From: Anisodus tanguticus
Taxonomy: Eukaryota > Streptophyta > Magnoliopsida > Solanales > Solanaceae
Direction: 5' to 3'
DNA length: 64,000 nt
Assembly (NCBI GenBank): GCA_034509755.1
Contig: CM067555.1
Coordinates: 20,472,142-20,536,141, forward strand
In this document: in pieces, positions 24,163 to 36,749 of the stretch
How positions within the stretch are numbered: the first letter of the stretch is position 1
Layout: each line of letters opens with the position of its first letter
Notes under the pieces: model-generated
Seen by the model: only the letters and a program-made list of their open reading frames with translations
Databases searched by the model: none
What the model was told of the DNA's origin: nothing
Position numbers and translations under genes: made by a program

Positions 24163-25621
24163 CTAACTGGAATCTACCATGACCATATTAATGGCCACTA
24201 CGGCCCGATTGAGATCTCCCTCAGTTAACCTGACCACAACCCTATATGGTTGTGCTGGAGTCCTGGGTGCATTGGATGAACTCGATATAACACTAGTGCA
24301 CCCTCTCCTAAAATGCCTAACTCTACCACACTTGTAACAGATCATGACCGCTGAGGCTACTAAATAGAGATAGTAGAACTCAAACAACTATGGTTAGAAT
24401 ACCGAGATTGAGAATCCCTCGAAGAGTGGCCCCCACTATAACCGCTCTGCCCTATAGAGAAACCATCAGTAATATGAAGGGCTTCTTGAACTGATCGACT
24501 ATGCTGCAACTGCTGATATCTACTATGTTGGCCATAACCATGCGAAGTAGATCTACTGAACTGTCTATGTTACCTCGCCCTGTTATCGGGCTCATATTTG
24601 GGCATTTTGCCTATTACAGACTCCGACATCCTGGAATGCTTGGCCATTGTCTCAAAAGAATCCCTAGAGGCCACCAACTGTAACATAGCCAACTGAAGTG
24701 GAATACTCAACCCTCTAACAAAACATCTCACTCACTCAGCCTCTGTAGGTAGCAGCAGTGTCACATAGCGCATTAAGGCATGGAAGTGAGTCTCATACTA
24801 TGCAACTATAGAACCTCTTTGCTCAATCTTATGGAACTTATCATGCTTGTTCAGACGCAAGCTCAAAGGCACATACTTCTCTAAGAAATCCTGATGAAAC
24901 CTAACCAATGATAGTGGAGGCGACCTCGTTAGTAGGAAATCAACATACGCCCTCCACCACTATTTTGTGTCTCCTCTAAGCTGAAGGGCCATAAAACGAA
25001 CTCCATGCGATTTAACAATACCTAAAGTATGCAACCTCTCATGGCTGCTCATAATTAACTCATACACATCCTCTTCGGACTGATCATAAAATACCAGAGG
25101 CTTCATATTAAAAAAGTGCTCCCAAATCTTCTGCTCATCGCGGGTCATAACTGTCCCTGTAATCGGATGAGGACCAAACTCTGGAGCATGAACTTCATTA
25201 ATACAGGGCGTTGGCATCGCCGCTGGCTAAAACCTGGAAGTACAAAACTCGGGAGTATGTCCCTCTCCTACATGGGTATGAGAACCACATGAAGTAGTTG
25301 GATGTATGCCTGCCTGGACAAAACCATCATGAACACTCAACAATCTGACCAACATGTCTTATAGAACTGGAGTAGTAATAAATCCAGGCCGATCCTTGGC
25401 TGGACCTATATTCTCCTCAAGCAACTCGTCCTGAGGCACAATATACGGCTTAGGGGACTCTGATCTAGCATGAGCCTGACCGGCTCTCTTTGCCCCACCC
25501 TGAGTTGGTGCCACTCCTCGGGCTCTACCTTGGCCGGAGAATGACGTTTACCGTGACCGCGCACTGCAGCTGCAGCTGCTGGTGCATCCTCCCTAGCTGC
25601 ATCGGCACGAGTCCTCACCAT
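24163..25621 (-). pseudogene. Gag with CCHC zinc knuckle
   Basis: The ATG is the complement of 25619-25621, about 180 bases after the primer site. It opens MVRTRADAAREDAPAAAA, typical of Del/Tekay Gag. Central pieces include ALQLRGDTK and YDQSEEDVYELIMSSHERL in damaged frames. The zinc knuckle at 24298-24339 reads CYKCGRVRHFRRGC and keeps all four metal ligands (C-x2-C-x4-H-x4-C). Frameshifts separate these parts. Confidence 0.8.
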
Positions 25622-25802
25622 CTATGAGAGAACAAGAACATAGGTCAGATACCAATTTGATTCAACTTAGCATGAAAGGAATGAAGAAAGTGAAATTTCC
25701 TAAATGTCCTATATCCTCTCGAATATAAGTACGAACGTCTCCACACCGATACACAAGATTCTACTATACATTGTTCTTGTATTTAAGACCGTTTAACATA
25801 AA

Positions 25803-25814
25803 GCTCTAATACCA
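25803..25814 (-). promoter_or_regulatory. Primer binding site, tRNA-iMet type
   Basis: On the minus strand this is TGGTATTAGAGC, one mismatch from the initiator methionine tRNA complement. It lies four bases inside the 5' LTR edge. Confidence 0.8.
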
Positions 25815-25818
25815 ACTT

Positions 25819-28688
25819 TGTTCTGACCTCTTTTAGAGATCGTGGTCGCACCTATACAATTCTCATCAGTAGGCAAACCACTCTCAAATTATTCACATAA
25901 TATAATATATAAAGAAATGGAAAGATAAAAAAAATACTAAATAAATCTATCTTATGATATAAATGCAGAATGTAAGTCTAAGAAACTAACATAACCCCCA
26001 AAATATGGTCAATCATACAATAGCACTAATAATCTGATACAAGTTTGAAAACCATGGCAACATAGGCCAAAAGTGAATCTGATAACATAAGTATCTAAAT
26101 ATGTCTCTCAATCTTAAGTAAAAGACAAGATAAGATAGGAGTCTCATAAGGAATGTCAGAGGTAGTATCCTCACCCTGAAGTGTCAAAGTCTGTCCGTTC
26201 GGTCTCACACTCGAGATCGCGAATTGGTAGTGAAATCTATATCTACATAAGAAAGATGCAAAAAGCATAGCATGAGTACACAATGTACCCCCGTAGACAT
26301 CATAGGCTGACAACGACGGAAGATACACAAAAAGAGATAAATATCAAGTTGACACCAAATAGTCCTATACTAACAGTTCAATAACCCAAGTAATGTCACA
26401 TTGTCCACAGAATAGTTCACAGAGTTCACATATCACCTTACTCAAGTAAGATTTCATATTCACTTACATCATCCAATTCCAGAAGAGTTCAATAACATTA
26501 ATCCAAGTATCAAAGAGCAAGTACAATCCTTTCATATCCAGAATTCTATCCAAGTCATCAACAATCAATCTAGAGTTAAGTCTATCCATAAATAATCAAT
26601 GAAATGATATATGTATGATATGAATGCAATGCATATGTCAGATACATTTATCCTCCAGTATACAGGCGTTCAAATTTTTATTCTGAATTGCACACTTATG
26701 GGGGACCCATGAAGTCTATATACTCGTCTGAAATTTATCTATGGACCCGAGCCCTTGGCTGTAATAACTGTTGCAGGCGTGCAACCCGCTCCTCGCATAT
26801 CATCATCTCAATATTGACATAATCTCATAGTGTTCTTACCTTTCCGGTCCCTTGGACCCACAACATATATCATACCACTTCAATATCAATATCATTAGAA
26901 CCATGAGTGTATAAATGCAAATAACAACACAAGGCAACAATCATAATGTCATGAGATGAAACCAAGTATAGACATGAATATGACATGCTTCAAAAATACA
27001 ACAACAAATAATCCAAGTACGATCAGGATATCATATCAAGCATGTGTGATGAATAATCACAACAATAACAAGTATGCCGACAAGCCCACATAATGGCGAC
27101 AAGACTAATCAATCAGCAATGGGAATCAGCTTAAGGTTGATTCCCCAAATCCCATATCATCACAGTTCAACACCGATACCCACTCAAACGTTCATCACAC
27201 TCATTTGAGTGGGACCCCCAAAAATGCCAATACCTCTCAACATTTATAACTGATTACGTACTTCTATCAAAATCTAGTGAAAGTAAACCATAGCCTACCT
27301 CTAAGCCAAACACGAGCCTCAAACAGTCAAATCTCTGCGCTAGCCTTGCCCTTCCACTACGCCTTGTGGTAATCGAAGGCTAATACACATATACTATTTG
27401 TTAATATAAAGCTTACACATAACATAAGGACTTAGTCCTTAAACAAATCAAGACTTCAAATATCAACCCCGGGCCTACGTCACAAAGACTTAAACTTTAT
27501 TACCCAAAAACCAACAACACACACTAGGTAATCATATCCTTAAGTTAATTAGAAACCTATACTCATTTGGACCTTCAATTGAACAATTTAAGAAAATCCT
27601 CAATTTGTAACCCTATAATTTCCCCTAAATCAAAAAGGTCTATGTAATCAAATTAAACTTCACAATATGATTATCCAACATATTCCATCACTAATTCATA
27701 AAAATTAAAGAATCTAATTAATAAAACACCCTTAATCAAAGTTCAACTCTCTTAATCTCATAAGAAACTATAATTCATTTTCTCCAATTCATATGAACAC
27801 TATAACACCATTAAAGAGCCTTAAATCATGAAACCAAATCATAAAGGATGGAAATCTTTACCTCAAAGAAGAATTCACTATTAATATTTAGAAAACCCTT
27901 TTTTGGGGCTCTAAGTTCAAGAAAAGCTTATTTCGGAAAAGTAGTTCAACCTATGAATTTAACTAGATATCCTTATCCAGTGATTCCGCTGGTGCGGACT
28001 CACTCCCTTGAATAATGACCTCGCTGGGGCGCAGTCACTTGACAGCCCACCCCAACGCCATGGCGATCCCAATCCCACAGATGCGCACTCGCCTCTGTAG
28101 AAAATCCATCCGCTAAGGCAGAAACTCAACAAAGCGTACAATCCACTTTTGCGAGCCAACCTCCGTAGAGGCAGACACGCAGGAGCAAATATAGTGTCAT
28201 CGAGGCAGACACTAGACACTAGCAACATGCAAACAAGACCTAACTTCCACAAAACACCTGAGACCCTTCAAACACAAACCACACATGCTCATTTTAGGTA
28301 AACAATGTTATGAACTCACACATACCCTCAGATTTCTTATTTAACCGAGCTAAGATATACTTTTCTAAGGAATTATCCGGAATAACTAAATATTACAAAT
28401 GAGGCCACAAAATACATCCGATTATTTTGAGAAGTGAACTAATGACTTGACTAAGTCATAAATGACCCTCCAGAACTACCGGAAGCGACAGAACTCAAAA
28501 ATTAATCCATCTACTAAAAGTCAAACTCTAAGGTTCTTATTTGGACTTTTCATTCGAAAATCATATAAATGTCCCTCGATATTCATGTCACCATCCCCGC
28601 ACATCATAAACACTTTATAGAGACTACGAGAAGGGTCAAGTAAGTAAATAAGGTTCTTTAGCTAAATATAACCGAACAAATTGTTACA
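25819..28688 (-). repeat. 5' LTR of Del/Tekay-like element
   Basis: The LTR is 2870 bp, beginning TGTAACAATTTG on the minus strand and ending at the plus-strand TGTTCTGACC at 25819. It carries scattered substitutions and two blocks absent from the 3' LTR, so the insertion is not recent. Confidence 0.9.
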
Positions 28689-29263
28689 TTGAAGCTATGC
28701 AAGATGAGATAAAATCTATGCATGAGAACAAAACTTATGAGTTGGTGAAATTGCCTAAAGATATGAGAGCTTTGAAGAATAAGTAGGTGTTTAAAGTTAA
28801 AGCTAAAGAACACAGCTTGAAGCCCAGCTACAAAGCCAGACTTGTTGTTAAGGGATTTGGTCAAAGGAAGGGTATTGACTTTGACAAAATATTTTTTCCT
28901 ATTGTGAAAATGTCCTCCATTTGTATCGTGCTTGGTTTGACTGTTATTCTTGATTTGGGGATGAAGCAGATGGATGTGAAGACTATTTTTCTTCATGGTG
29001 ACTTAGAAGAAGAGATTTATATGGAACCTCATGAGGGCTTCAAGGCAAAAGGTAACTAAAATTATGTATGCAAACTTAAGAATAGTCTCCATGGATTGAA
29101 GCAAGATCGTGAACAGTGGTACAAGAATTTTGAATTTGTCATGGTGGAGTAAGGCTATAAGAAGACCTATATCTCACTGTGTGTTTGCACATAAATTTTC
29201 TTATGATGATTTTATCATCTTCTTGCTATATATGGATGATATGTTGATTGTGGGCAGGAAAGC
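28689..29263 (+). pseudogene. Tnt1-like copia RT, middle block
   Basis: It continues the copia polyprotein after the Del/Tekay-like insertion: AMQDEIKSMHENKTYELVKL, then KARLVVKGFGQRKGIDFDKI, MKQMDVKTIFLHGDLEEEIY, SLHGLKQDREQWYKNFE, and the active site YMDD at 29229-29240. Stops occur near 28784 and 29057 and a frame change near 29150. The block ends at KA just past the active site, where the next gypsy element is inserted. Confidence 0.88.
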
Positions 29264-31414
29264 TATTATGCCTCATAGTTCTATGTTCCATCGTGTCGTT
29301 GATTGATACTGATATCCTGGGAAGATACGTGACCTTACTAAAGGATAATGAATCTTCATAGCTTATTTATAGAAATATCGGAGTGTATAAAAGTTAAACA
29401 GATCAAAAAAATTACGTTTCGATGAAATCAAAAAAAATCCAGAATTGGCGGCCAAAATATATGGACTGTACAAATCGGGACCTCCCTCCCCCCAAATCGT
29501 GTTTTTCTCTGCAAAATTCAGGCAGCAGGTCTGATTATATGGTACAGTTATACAGACCATACAAAATTGTACGGACCGTATAATAGGGCAGTGTAATTTC
29601 TTATTTTGTTATAAATTGTTTGGCTTCGAATTGAGCCTTCATTCCTTCACTTCAGAAACCCTAAATTACCTTACAATACCCTCTCAAAAGTTCTCCACTA
29701 ATTTGGGACTAAATCCAAAGCAAAACCACGCCAAATCATCATAAAGAACTCTGTGGCTTACGTTGGCTTCTCTTCTCTCTTGTTGCGATGATTTAGGAGA
29801 TAACTTAACATTGAAGTAAACTCATAACTAGAGGTATCTTGGAGTATTTAAGGTGAGTTTCATCTCCCCTAGTCTAATCTTAAATTGGTATAAGTATTAT
29901 GTTGAATTTCAGGCAGAATTCTAGAAGAATTTAGTGACTATGAAGTTTAAGGTTAAGATATGTTGTATGGGAGATTCTCACACGATTTATGCTATTACAT
30001 TGAGTTATAAAAGTGTGAATATCATGGTAGGAGGGAGTAACAATGAATTTTTTTGGGTCGAGATATGTTAAATTTGAACTAGAAATGACCTTATGAAGTA
30101 TTGCACACAAGTTGTTCGACGAATTGTCCACATGAAAACTCTTATAAGATATGAGTTTGATATTGATATGATTCCCTTGTTTAATGTGGATAATCATTCG
30201 TATCACGTGCAAGGCTCCGCGAGACATAACTAGCTTCAGCGACAAGGTATGTAGGGCTTCCCTTCTTCTCTTTTATGGGATGATCCTCTCTATAATAATC
30301 ACTACAAACATGTTTTAGTAAAGACTGTACTCCTAGTCTATTAAGAACTCTCTGGAGGCTAATCCATTTCTTGATTGCGTACATATCCGTCCTTGTTAAG
30401 ATTATATTTCAATTTGATGTTATTCCCTCTTCATCGATAAAATAGCAGTTATTCACTTCATAATTGAAAAGCTAAAGGTAATAAGAAGTCTTTTTTCTTA
30501 TGAATCTATCAAAGTAAAAGAGTATATGTGTCCACATAAGGATGGTCGGGGGTGTAATGACCTTATATCATCCCGACGAGTTGATGAGTCATTCATAGAA
30601 TTGGTGTGGTCTTTATATGTATATATATTATGTATTTACATTGGCCACAGAGGCCTATGGCTTTATATACACGGCTATACAAATATGATACTAATGATAT
30701 TGCCCACAGAGGCCTACGACGTTACATATGCGGTCTATTATATATAGAGTATTTCCCACAGAGGCCTCTGGCATTATATACGCGATTGATTATTTATACA
30801 TACATGCAGATTGGTCTAATGTGACCCTTATGAGTTTCAGGTGGTGTCTCTAGTCTCCTTGATTTGTTATTGCTTTATTTATAGTTGATTATGCCCTACA
30901 TATTCAGTTCATTTTTCATACAGATGTCCCTTCTGGGGAACTGTATTCATGCCACATGTACATATAGGTAGGGTGGTGTTCCTCCTCAGTAGGTTACCTA
31001 TTTCAGCACTGATTGTCGCACTACTCTCTCGGAGTTTCTATACAAGAGTCGATAGGTACTGTTGTACATATTTCCATTTTTTAGGTATGGCGAGGTCCTC
31101 TAATGACCTATTATTGTATTGTAGTACTCTTAGAGGTTTGCAGACTGGTATACAAGGTGTATATGTAGATCGTGGCCTTGTCATCCCTTTTATTTCTTGG
31201 ATTACTCTTCTTGTGTCCTTATCGGCTTGGTTAACTGTATATACTATTTTGGGACTCTTTTGTTTACATATTGTCTTTTATTCTTGTCTTGTCATGGTTA
31301 TATGGAGGCCTTGTCAGCCTAAGTTTTGTATCACAGGTTCCTTATGCTACGGTTGGTTCGCTCAGGCCTTCAGGTGCTGGGTGATAGACACACCCCCAAG
31401 GTCAGGGTTTCACA
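29264..31414 (+). repeat. 5' LTR of chromovirus 29264-41152
   Basis: The LTR is 2151 bp, ending GGTTTCACA before the primer site. It matches 36750-38183 joined to 40444-41152. It contains three degenerate copies of a CCACAGAGGCCT unit (near 30644, 30703 and 30756) with about 55-base spacing. A 161-codon frame at 30949-31434 overlaps the LTR end and has no known domain. Confidence 0.9.
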
Positions 31415-31418
31415 AATA

Positions 31419-31431
31419 TGGTATCAGAGTC
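31419..31431 (+). promoter_or_regulatory. Primer binding site, tRNA-iMet
   Basis: TGGTATCAGAGTC matches the first eleven bases of the initiator methionine tRNA complement. It lies four bases after the LTR. Confidence 0.85.
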
Positions 31432-31521
31432 TAGGGAGTCTGCAAATCGTATCTAGTAGAGTCTTATTTATGGGTGTGTTGTGAACCATACTTATAAGTA
31501 GGAGGCTACAAGATATTTAGG

Positions 31522-32940
31522 ATGGTTACTATTCTTTCTGATCTAGATCATGCGATAGAGTTGAGTCATAAGCATTCACTCCTAACCTTCATCTTGTTTA
31601 TACTCTCAATGATACCTACTACTACTAGACACCAAACGACTGCTCAGAGGTTAGATGAAGAGCTAAGAGAGGGCACCTGCCGGGTGCAACCTGCCAATGT
31701 AGAGTAGCATGAGTCTAAGAATAAGGTTGATTTCCAAGCTTATGGGGCAACACCACTGCCTCATGAAGGGAAGATGGGAGTTGATGTACCTCTAGTTCCT
31801 CCTTCAGTTTCCCCTGATCAGGATCTAGACATGCGGAGTGTTGTATAATTATTGACTTAACTAGTGGTCTCTCAGGCCCAACGTCAAACCCCAGGTACTT
31901 CCAATAGAGCAGTCAGCGTGAGAGTTTGGGATTTCATCAACCTAGACCCTCTGGTATTCACGGGATCAGACCCAAATACGGACACACAGAAGTTTTTAGA
32001 TCAAACGTAGCATACTTTGTAGGTAATGTATGCCACAGATGCTGAGTCAGTAGAGTTGGGTTCCTATAGCTTGCGTGATGTTGTAGTGACCTGGTTTGAG
32101 ACTTGGGAGCAGACTCGGGGACCCCGAGCCCTACTTATGGGTTGTAGGGAGTTCTCCGAGGCATTCATGCATCAATATTTTCTGATTGAGCTTCGATGTG
32201 CCAGACGAGACAAATTTTTACACATGCTAATATGAGTGTCCAAGAGTATAGTTTGTAGTTCAACTTTTTGGCCAGGTACGGTCGTACGATTATTGTTGAA
32301 TTGAGTGACTATGTACATCAATTTGTTAATGGATTGGGGACACATTTAGTGAATGAGTGCACGACAGCTTCTTTAAATCTAAATATGGATATTCCCGCAT
32401 CCAGTCCTATGCACAAAACTTGAAAGATTGTAAGATGCAACAACGAGTTGATTGAGAGCGGGATATGGGCTAAAATAAAATGTCTCAGTCCACAGAGATA
32501 TAGGGGATTTTACAGGTGGGTTTAGGCCATAGTTTCCCAGTTGCCCATCTTATTCGACAAATAGTGCACCACCGCAGTTTCAGGGCCAACGCCATAACTG
32601 GACCACTTATTTTAGTCAGAGTCAGAGTTCACGGGCACCAAGCCCACAATATAGATGAGATTCAATCCAGACTAGGCCACTCTTACCCGATGTGCTCAGT
32701 ATGGCAGGGCCCATCTAGGGCAATGTTGTCAAGAGTCAGATGTATGTTATTTTTGTGGTTACCCGGGGCACTTTGCTAGGGATTTCTCGATGAGAGGTAG
32801 AGGCAGTATGGCACAACCGACAGGGTCTGTAGTAGCATTTTATTCATCAGTACGTTCCTCTGGGAAGGCATACAGACATCAGCCTATAGAGGTAGAGGTA
32901 GAGGCAGGGATGGAGCGTCTAGCTCAGGCAGACATTTGAA
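31522..32940 (+). pseudogene. Gag of chromovirus, broken
   Basis: The frames read TTTRHQTTAQRLDEELREG (near 31620-31675), RVWDFINLDPLVFTGSDPN (near 31925), LGSYSLRDVVVTWFETWEQT (near 32055) and FSEAFMHQYFLIELRCARRD (near 32155), the retrotransposon Gag core. The zinc knuckle at 32745-32786 reads CYFCGYPGHFARDF: the last cysteine is now phenylalanine, so metal binding should fail. Stops and frame changes occur throughout. Confidence 0.8.
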
Positions 32941-32946
32941 CCGCAT

Positions 32947-33390
32947 CTATGCATTATCAGGTTGACTGGATCTTGAGTCTTCTCTGAATGTGTTTACAAG
33001 TATACTATCCATTTTCTCCCTTGATGTGTATGCTTTGATAGATCTGGGTTCCATTTTATCATATATTACACCTTTTATTGCTGGTAAGTGTAGAAAAGAT
33101 CCTAAATTATTACATAAGTCATTTAAAGTGTCTACACTTGTAGTTGAGGCCATAGTTGTTAAGCGAGTGTATAGTATTATGATGTAAAGATCTATGATCG
33201 CCATACTTTAGCCGACTTGAATGAGCTAGAAATGGTGGAATTTGACATCATTATGGGTATGGATTGGCTGGCATCCTGTTATGCTAATGTGGATTGTTGG
33301 ACGAAATTCGTTCGCTTTGATTTTTAGGCGAGCCCGTCATTGAATGGAAGGGCAATGTTGCAGCGCCTAAGGGGAGGTTTATTTCCTACC
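32947..33390 (+). pseudogene. Aspartic protease of chromovirus
   Basis: It reads SLDVYALIDLGSILSYITPF near 33020-33075, with the active site as DLGS, then VEFDIIMGMDWLASCYANVD near 33240-33290, the conserved C-terminal block of gypsy proteases. A frame change lies near 33185. Confidence 0.75.
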
Positions 33391-33404
33391 TCAAGGCTTG
33401 AAAG

Positions 33405-34378
33405 ATGATTTCAAAAGGATATATCTATCATTTGGAGCATGTTCAGGATGCGGAGGAAAAACCTCCAGTCCTTCAGTCAGTTCCTGTCGTTAATGAATTT
33501 TCTAATGTATTCTCTGATGAACTCCATGGTCTTTCTCCCGAAAGGGAAATTGATTTCGCTATTGACGTGCTTCCAGATACCCAACCTATATCTATTCCTC
33601 TATAACGAATGGCTCCTACTGACCTAAAAGAATTGAAAGCTCAACTGAAAGATCTTCTAGAAAAGGCATTTATCAGGCCCAGTACTTCCCCGTGGGGTGC
33701 ACCAGTGTTATTCATTCATAAGAAGGACAGTTCATTGAGAATATGTATCGATTACCATCAGTTAAATAAGGTAACTATTAAAAATAAGTATCCACTCCCT
33801 GAATTGACGACCTGTTTGACCAGTTGCAGGGTGTGAAATACTTTTCCAAGATTGATTTCAGATCTGGGTACCATCAAAAGAGAGTTAAGGAGAAATATAT
33901 TACAAAGATAGCGTTCCAGATCAGATATGGCCATTACGAGTTTTTTGGTTGTCTTTCGGTTTAACTAATGCACCAGCGACTTTTATGAATTTGATGAATT
34001 GGGTGTTCAAGCCATTTCTGGATATCTTTGTGATAGTGTTTATTGATCATTCTGGTATACTCCTAATGAAAATTAGAGTATTCTGATCATTTGCGAGCGG
34101 TATTACAGACGCTTCAGGATCGCAAGTTGTACGCTAAGTTCTCTAAATGTGAGTTTTAGATAAATTCAGTGGCTTTTCTAGGACATATAGTGTCAGATGA
34201 AGGCATTAAGGTGGATAGTAAGAAGATTGAATATGTAAATAATTGGCCAAGGTCCACAACTGCTACTAAGGTGCATAGTTTCTTGAGTTTGACAGACTAT
34301 TATCGGACGTTCGTAGAGAATTTCTCTTTTATTTCTGCTTCGCTGACAAGGTTGATGAATAAGGCATCCAAGTTTTAA
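33405..34378 (+). pseudogene. Reverse transcriptase of chromovirus, active site lost
   Basis: It reads FSDELHGLSPEREIDFAIDV, then LKELKAQLKDLLEKAFIRPS, KKDSSLRICIDYHQLNKVTI and KIDFRSGYHQ. The active site at 34039-34050 is FIDH in place of FIDD, so one catalytic aspartate is lost. Downstream blocks AFLGHIVSDEGIKVDSKKIE and TKVHSFLSLTDYYRTFVENF are normal for the thumb region. Confidence 0.87.
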
Positions 34379-34990
34379 TGGTTAGATACTTGTGAGAAGA
34401 GTTTTCAGGAATTAAAAAATAGATTAACATCAGCACCTGTGTTAGCACTACCTGAAGAATCAGATGGCTATGTGGTGTATTGTGATGCCTCCACAGTAGG
34501 GTTGGGTTGTGTTCTAATGCACCATGGCAAAGTAATTGTGTATGCTTCAAGGTAATTGAGGAAATATGAACAGAATTACCCGACTCACGATCTGGAATTG
34601 GCAATTGTTATATTTTCTTTGAATATATGGCGTCATTATCTGTATGGAGTTCATGTGCATATATTTATAGATCATAAGAGTTTACAATATATATTCTAGC
34701 AAATAATTGAATCTAAGGCAGCGAAGATGGCTTGAACTATTGAAAGACTAAAATATGGATATCCTATACCATCCGGGCAAGCTAAAAGTTATAGCTGATG
34801 CATTAAGCCGTAAGTCGATGGGCAGCCTGAGACACGTGGAAGGTGACAAGCTAGAAATGACCAGAGATCTATACCGGTTGGCCAGTCTAAATATGTGATT
34901 ACTAGATGTAGGAGATGAAGGTGCTATAGTTTAGGATGTCGTCGAGTCTTCTTTAGTGGAAGAAGTAAAGACATGACAATTTGATGATCT
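34379..34990 (+). pseudogene. RNase H of chromovirus
   Basis: It starts W-L-D-T-C-E-K-S-F-Q-E-L near 34380 and includes YVVYCDASTVGLGCVLMHHG (near 34470-34530), IWRHYLYGVHVHIFIDHKSL (near 34625-34680) and YHPGKLKVIADALSRKS (near 34765-34815). Stops at 34555 and around 34698 break the frame. Confidence 0.8.
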
Positions 34991-34994
34991 AGCC

Positions 34995-36393
34995 TTGGTG
35001 AGAATTAAAGAAGGATTTCCCTTTCAAAAGAAGCTATTGTTTGAATTGTCAGAAGATGTAGTTCTCAAATATAAGAGTCGGTTTTGTGTACCCGATGTTG
35101 AAGGACTTCGAGGGTGGATTATGGCAGAGATTCACCAGTACAGGTATTCTATGCATCCTGGTTCTACTAAGATGTATCATGACCTTTGGCAGCTATATTG
35201 ATGGAGCAATGTGAAGAAGAATATAATATAATTTATTCCTCAATGCCTGAATTGCCATTAGATTAAGATTGAGCATCAGAAACCTAGAGGATTGCTGCAG
35301 AATATAGAAATTCCGATATGGAAGTGGGAAACAATCAACGTGGATTTCATCATGGGACTACCTAATACCTATCGGAAGTTCCAATTTTATATGGGTTATC
35401 GTAGACATACTTACGAAGTCAGGCCATTTCCTGCCCGTCCAAACCACTTATTCAGCTGAGGATTATGCTAGGCTTTACATTAAAGAGATAGTCTAACTTT
35501 ATGGGGTTCCAGTATATAATTATATCTGACAGAGGCCTTTAGTTTATAGTTAACTTTCGGAGGTCCTTTTAGAAAGGCTTGGGTACTCAGATTAGCCTTA
35601 GCACCGCTTTCCATCTGCAGACAGATGGGCACGTCGAGCGTACTATTCAGATGCTTGAAGATATGTTGCGAGCTTGTGGTTTAGACTTCAAGGGAAGTTG
35701 GGAAGATCATATACCGCTTATTGAGTTCGCCTATAATAACAACTACAATTCTAGTATTCAGATGGCACCATATGAGGACTATACGGACGAAAATGCAGGT
35801 CTCATATTGGCTGGTTTGATGTTGGCGAGACAAAACTACTAAGACCTGATTTAGTACAACAAGTTGTAGAAAAGGTGAAGTTAACTCAGGAGCGATTGTT
35901 AACAACTCATAGTCGACAGAAGTCTTATTCATATCATCAACATCGTGGTAGAGTTTGCTTTGGGAGATTGGGTACTCCTAAAGGTATCGCCTATAAAGGG
36001 TGTGATGAGATTCGGTAAGAATGGCAAGCTTAGCACCAAATACGTCAGGCCATATCCGATTATTCAGAGAATCGTCCAAGTGGCTTATAAGCTCAAGTTA
36101 CCCCTAGAGTTGAAATAAATTCACCCGTATTTCACGTATCGATGCTTGACAAATGCGTAGGTAATGCTTCTCACATAACCCCCATTGAGGATGTTCAGGC
36201 CACGAAAGACCTATCATATGAAGAAGTTCCTGCTGCTATCTTAGATCACCAAATCTATAAGCTACGGACCAAAGAGGTGGCCTCAGTGAAGGTGCTTCGG
36301 AGGAATAATAATGTAGAAGAAATGACATAGGAGGCCGAGGAAGATATGCAATCTAGATACCCTCATCTATTTCAGACTTCATGTTTATATTAA
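34995..36393 (+). pseudogene. Integrase with chromodomain, cage residues lost
   Basis: The zinc region reads EIHQYRYSMHPGSTKMYHDL then CLNCH (35130-35260). The core includes WETINVDFIMGLPNT (35325) and SLSTAFHLQTDGHVERTIQM (35590), then FAYNNNYNSSIQMAPYE (35730). The C-terminal part reads PVFHVSMLDKCVG (36120) and LDHQIYKLRTKEVASVKVLR, then EAEEDMQSRYPHLF (36240-36372). In the chromodomain one cage tryptophan is now arginine (VLRRN) and another is a TAG stop at 36328-36330. Many other stops occur. Confidence 0.85.
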
Positions 36394-36740
36394 TATTCGT
36401 GCAGTATGAGTCTTCTATTCGTATTTTGTTTATCGAACTTGATTTATATACCTTGTTTAGGTGGTGGTGTTGAGACATGTATAACAGGTGCAACTTAGAT
36501 ATCAACGGCATAACAATAGGGCAAGTTATGGGTAACTTCTTCTGGTTATTTTAAGCACTAGCGGTAAGTGTGGGGCCGATTTTGTTGTTATGTTATTACT
36601 ATGGTTTCTTGTGTGGCGTTGGGTATGTGTTTGGGCTGTTTGAAAATTTTGGATAGTCTTGTTTACAAAGGAGACTTTGCCAAAAGTTTAGAACTCTTGA
36701 AGAGTTAAGAATATTTTCAACATTCGTGGACGAATGTTCC

Positions 36741-36749
36741 CGGGGGAAA
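36741..36749 (+). other. Polypurine tract of chromovirus
   Basis: CGGGGGAAA lies directly before the 3' LTR (TGATTTTACGCC). Confidence 0.75.

Larger units (their letters stand above)
17787..28688 (-). mobile_element. Ty3/gypsy chromovirus (Del/Tekay-like) inserted in copia pol
   Basis: This is a 10.9-kb minus-strand element with long LTRs: 5' LTR 25819-28688, 3' LTR 17787-20587. The target duplication is TTGAG (17782-17786) against TTGAA (28689-28693), one mismatch. On the minus strand the ends are TGTAAC...GTGACA. Internal order is primer site, gag with zinc knuckle, protease, RT, RNase H, integrase and chromodomain. LTRs of about 2.8 kb and the gag opening MVRTRA suggest the Del/Tekay branch. 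It lies where copia RT should read QWIEAMQDE, so it inactivated that gene. Its own genes carry stops and frameshifts. Confidence 0.92.

Noticed and set aside
30949..31434. 161-codon hydrophobic frame
   Set aside because: It runs across the LTR end into the primer site and is not kept open in the other LTR.
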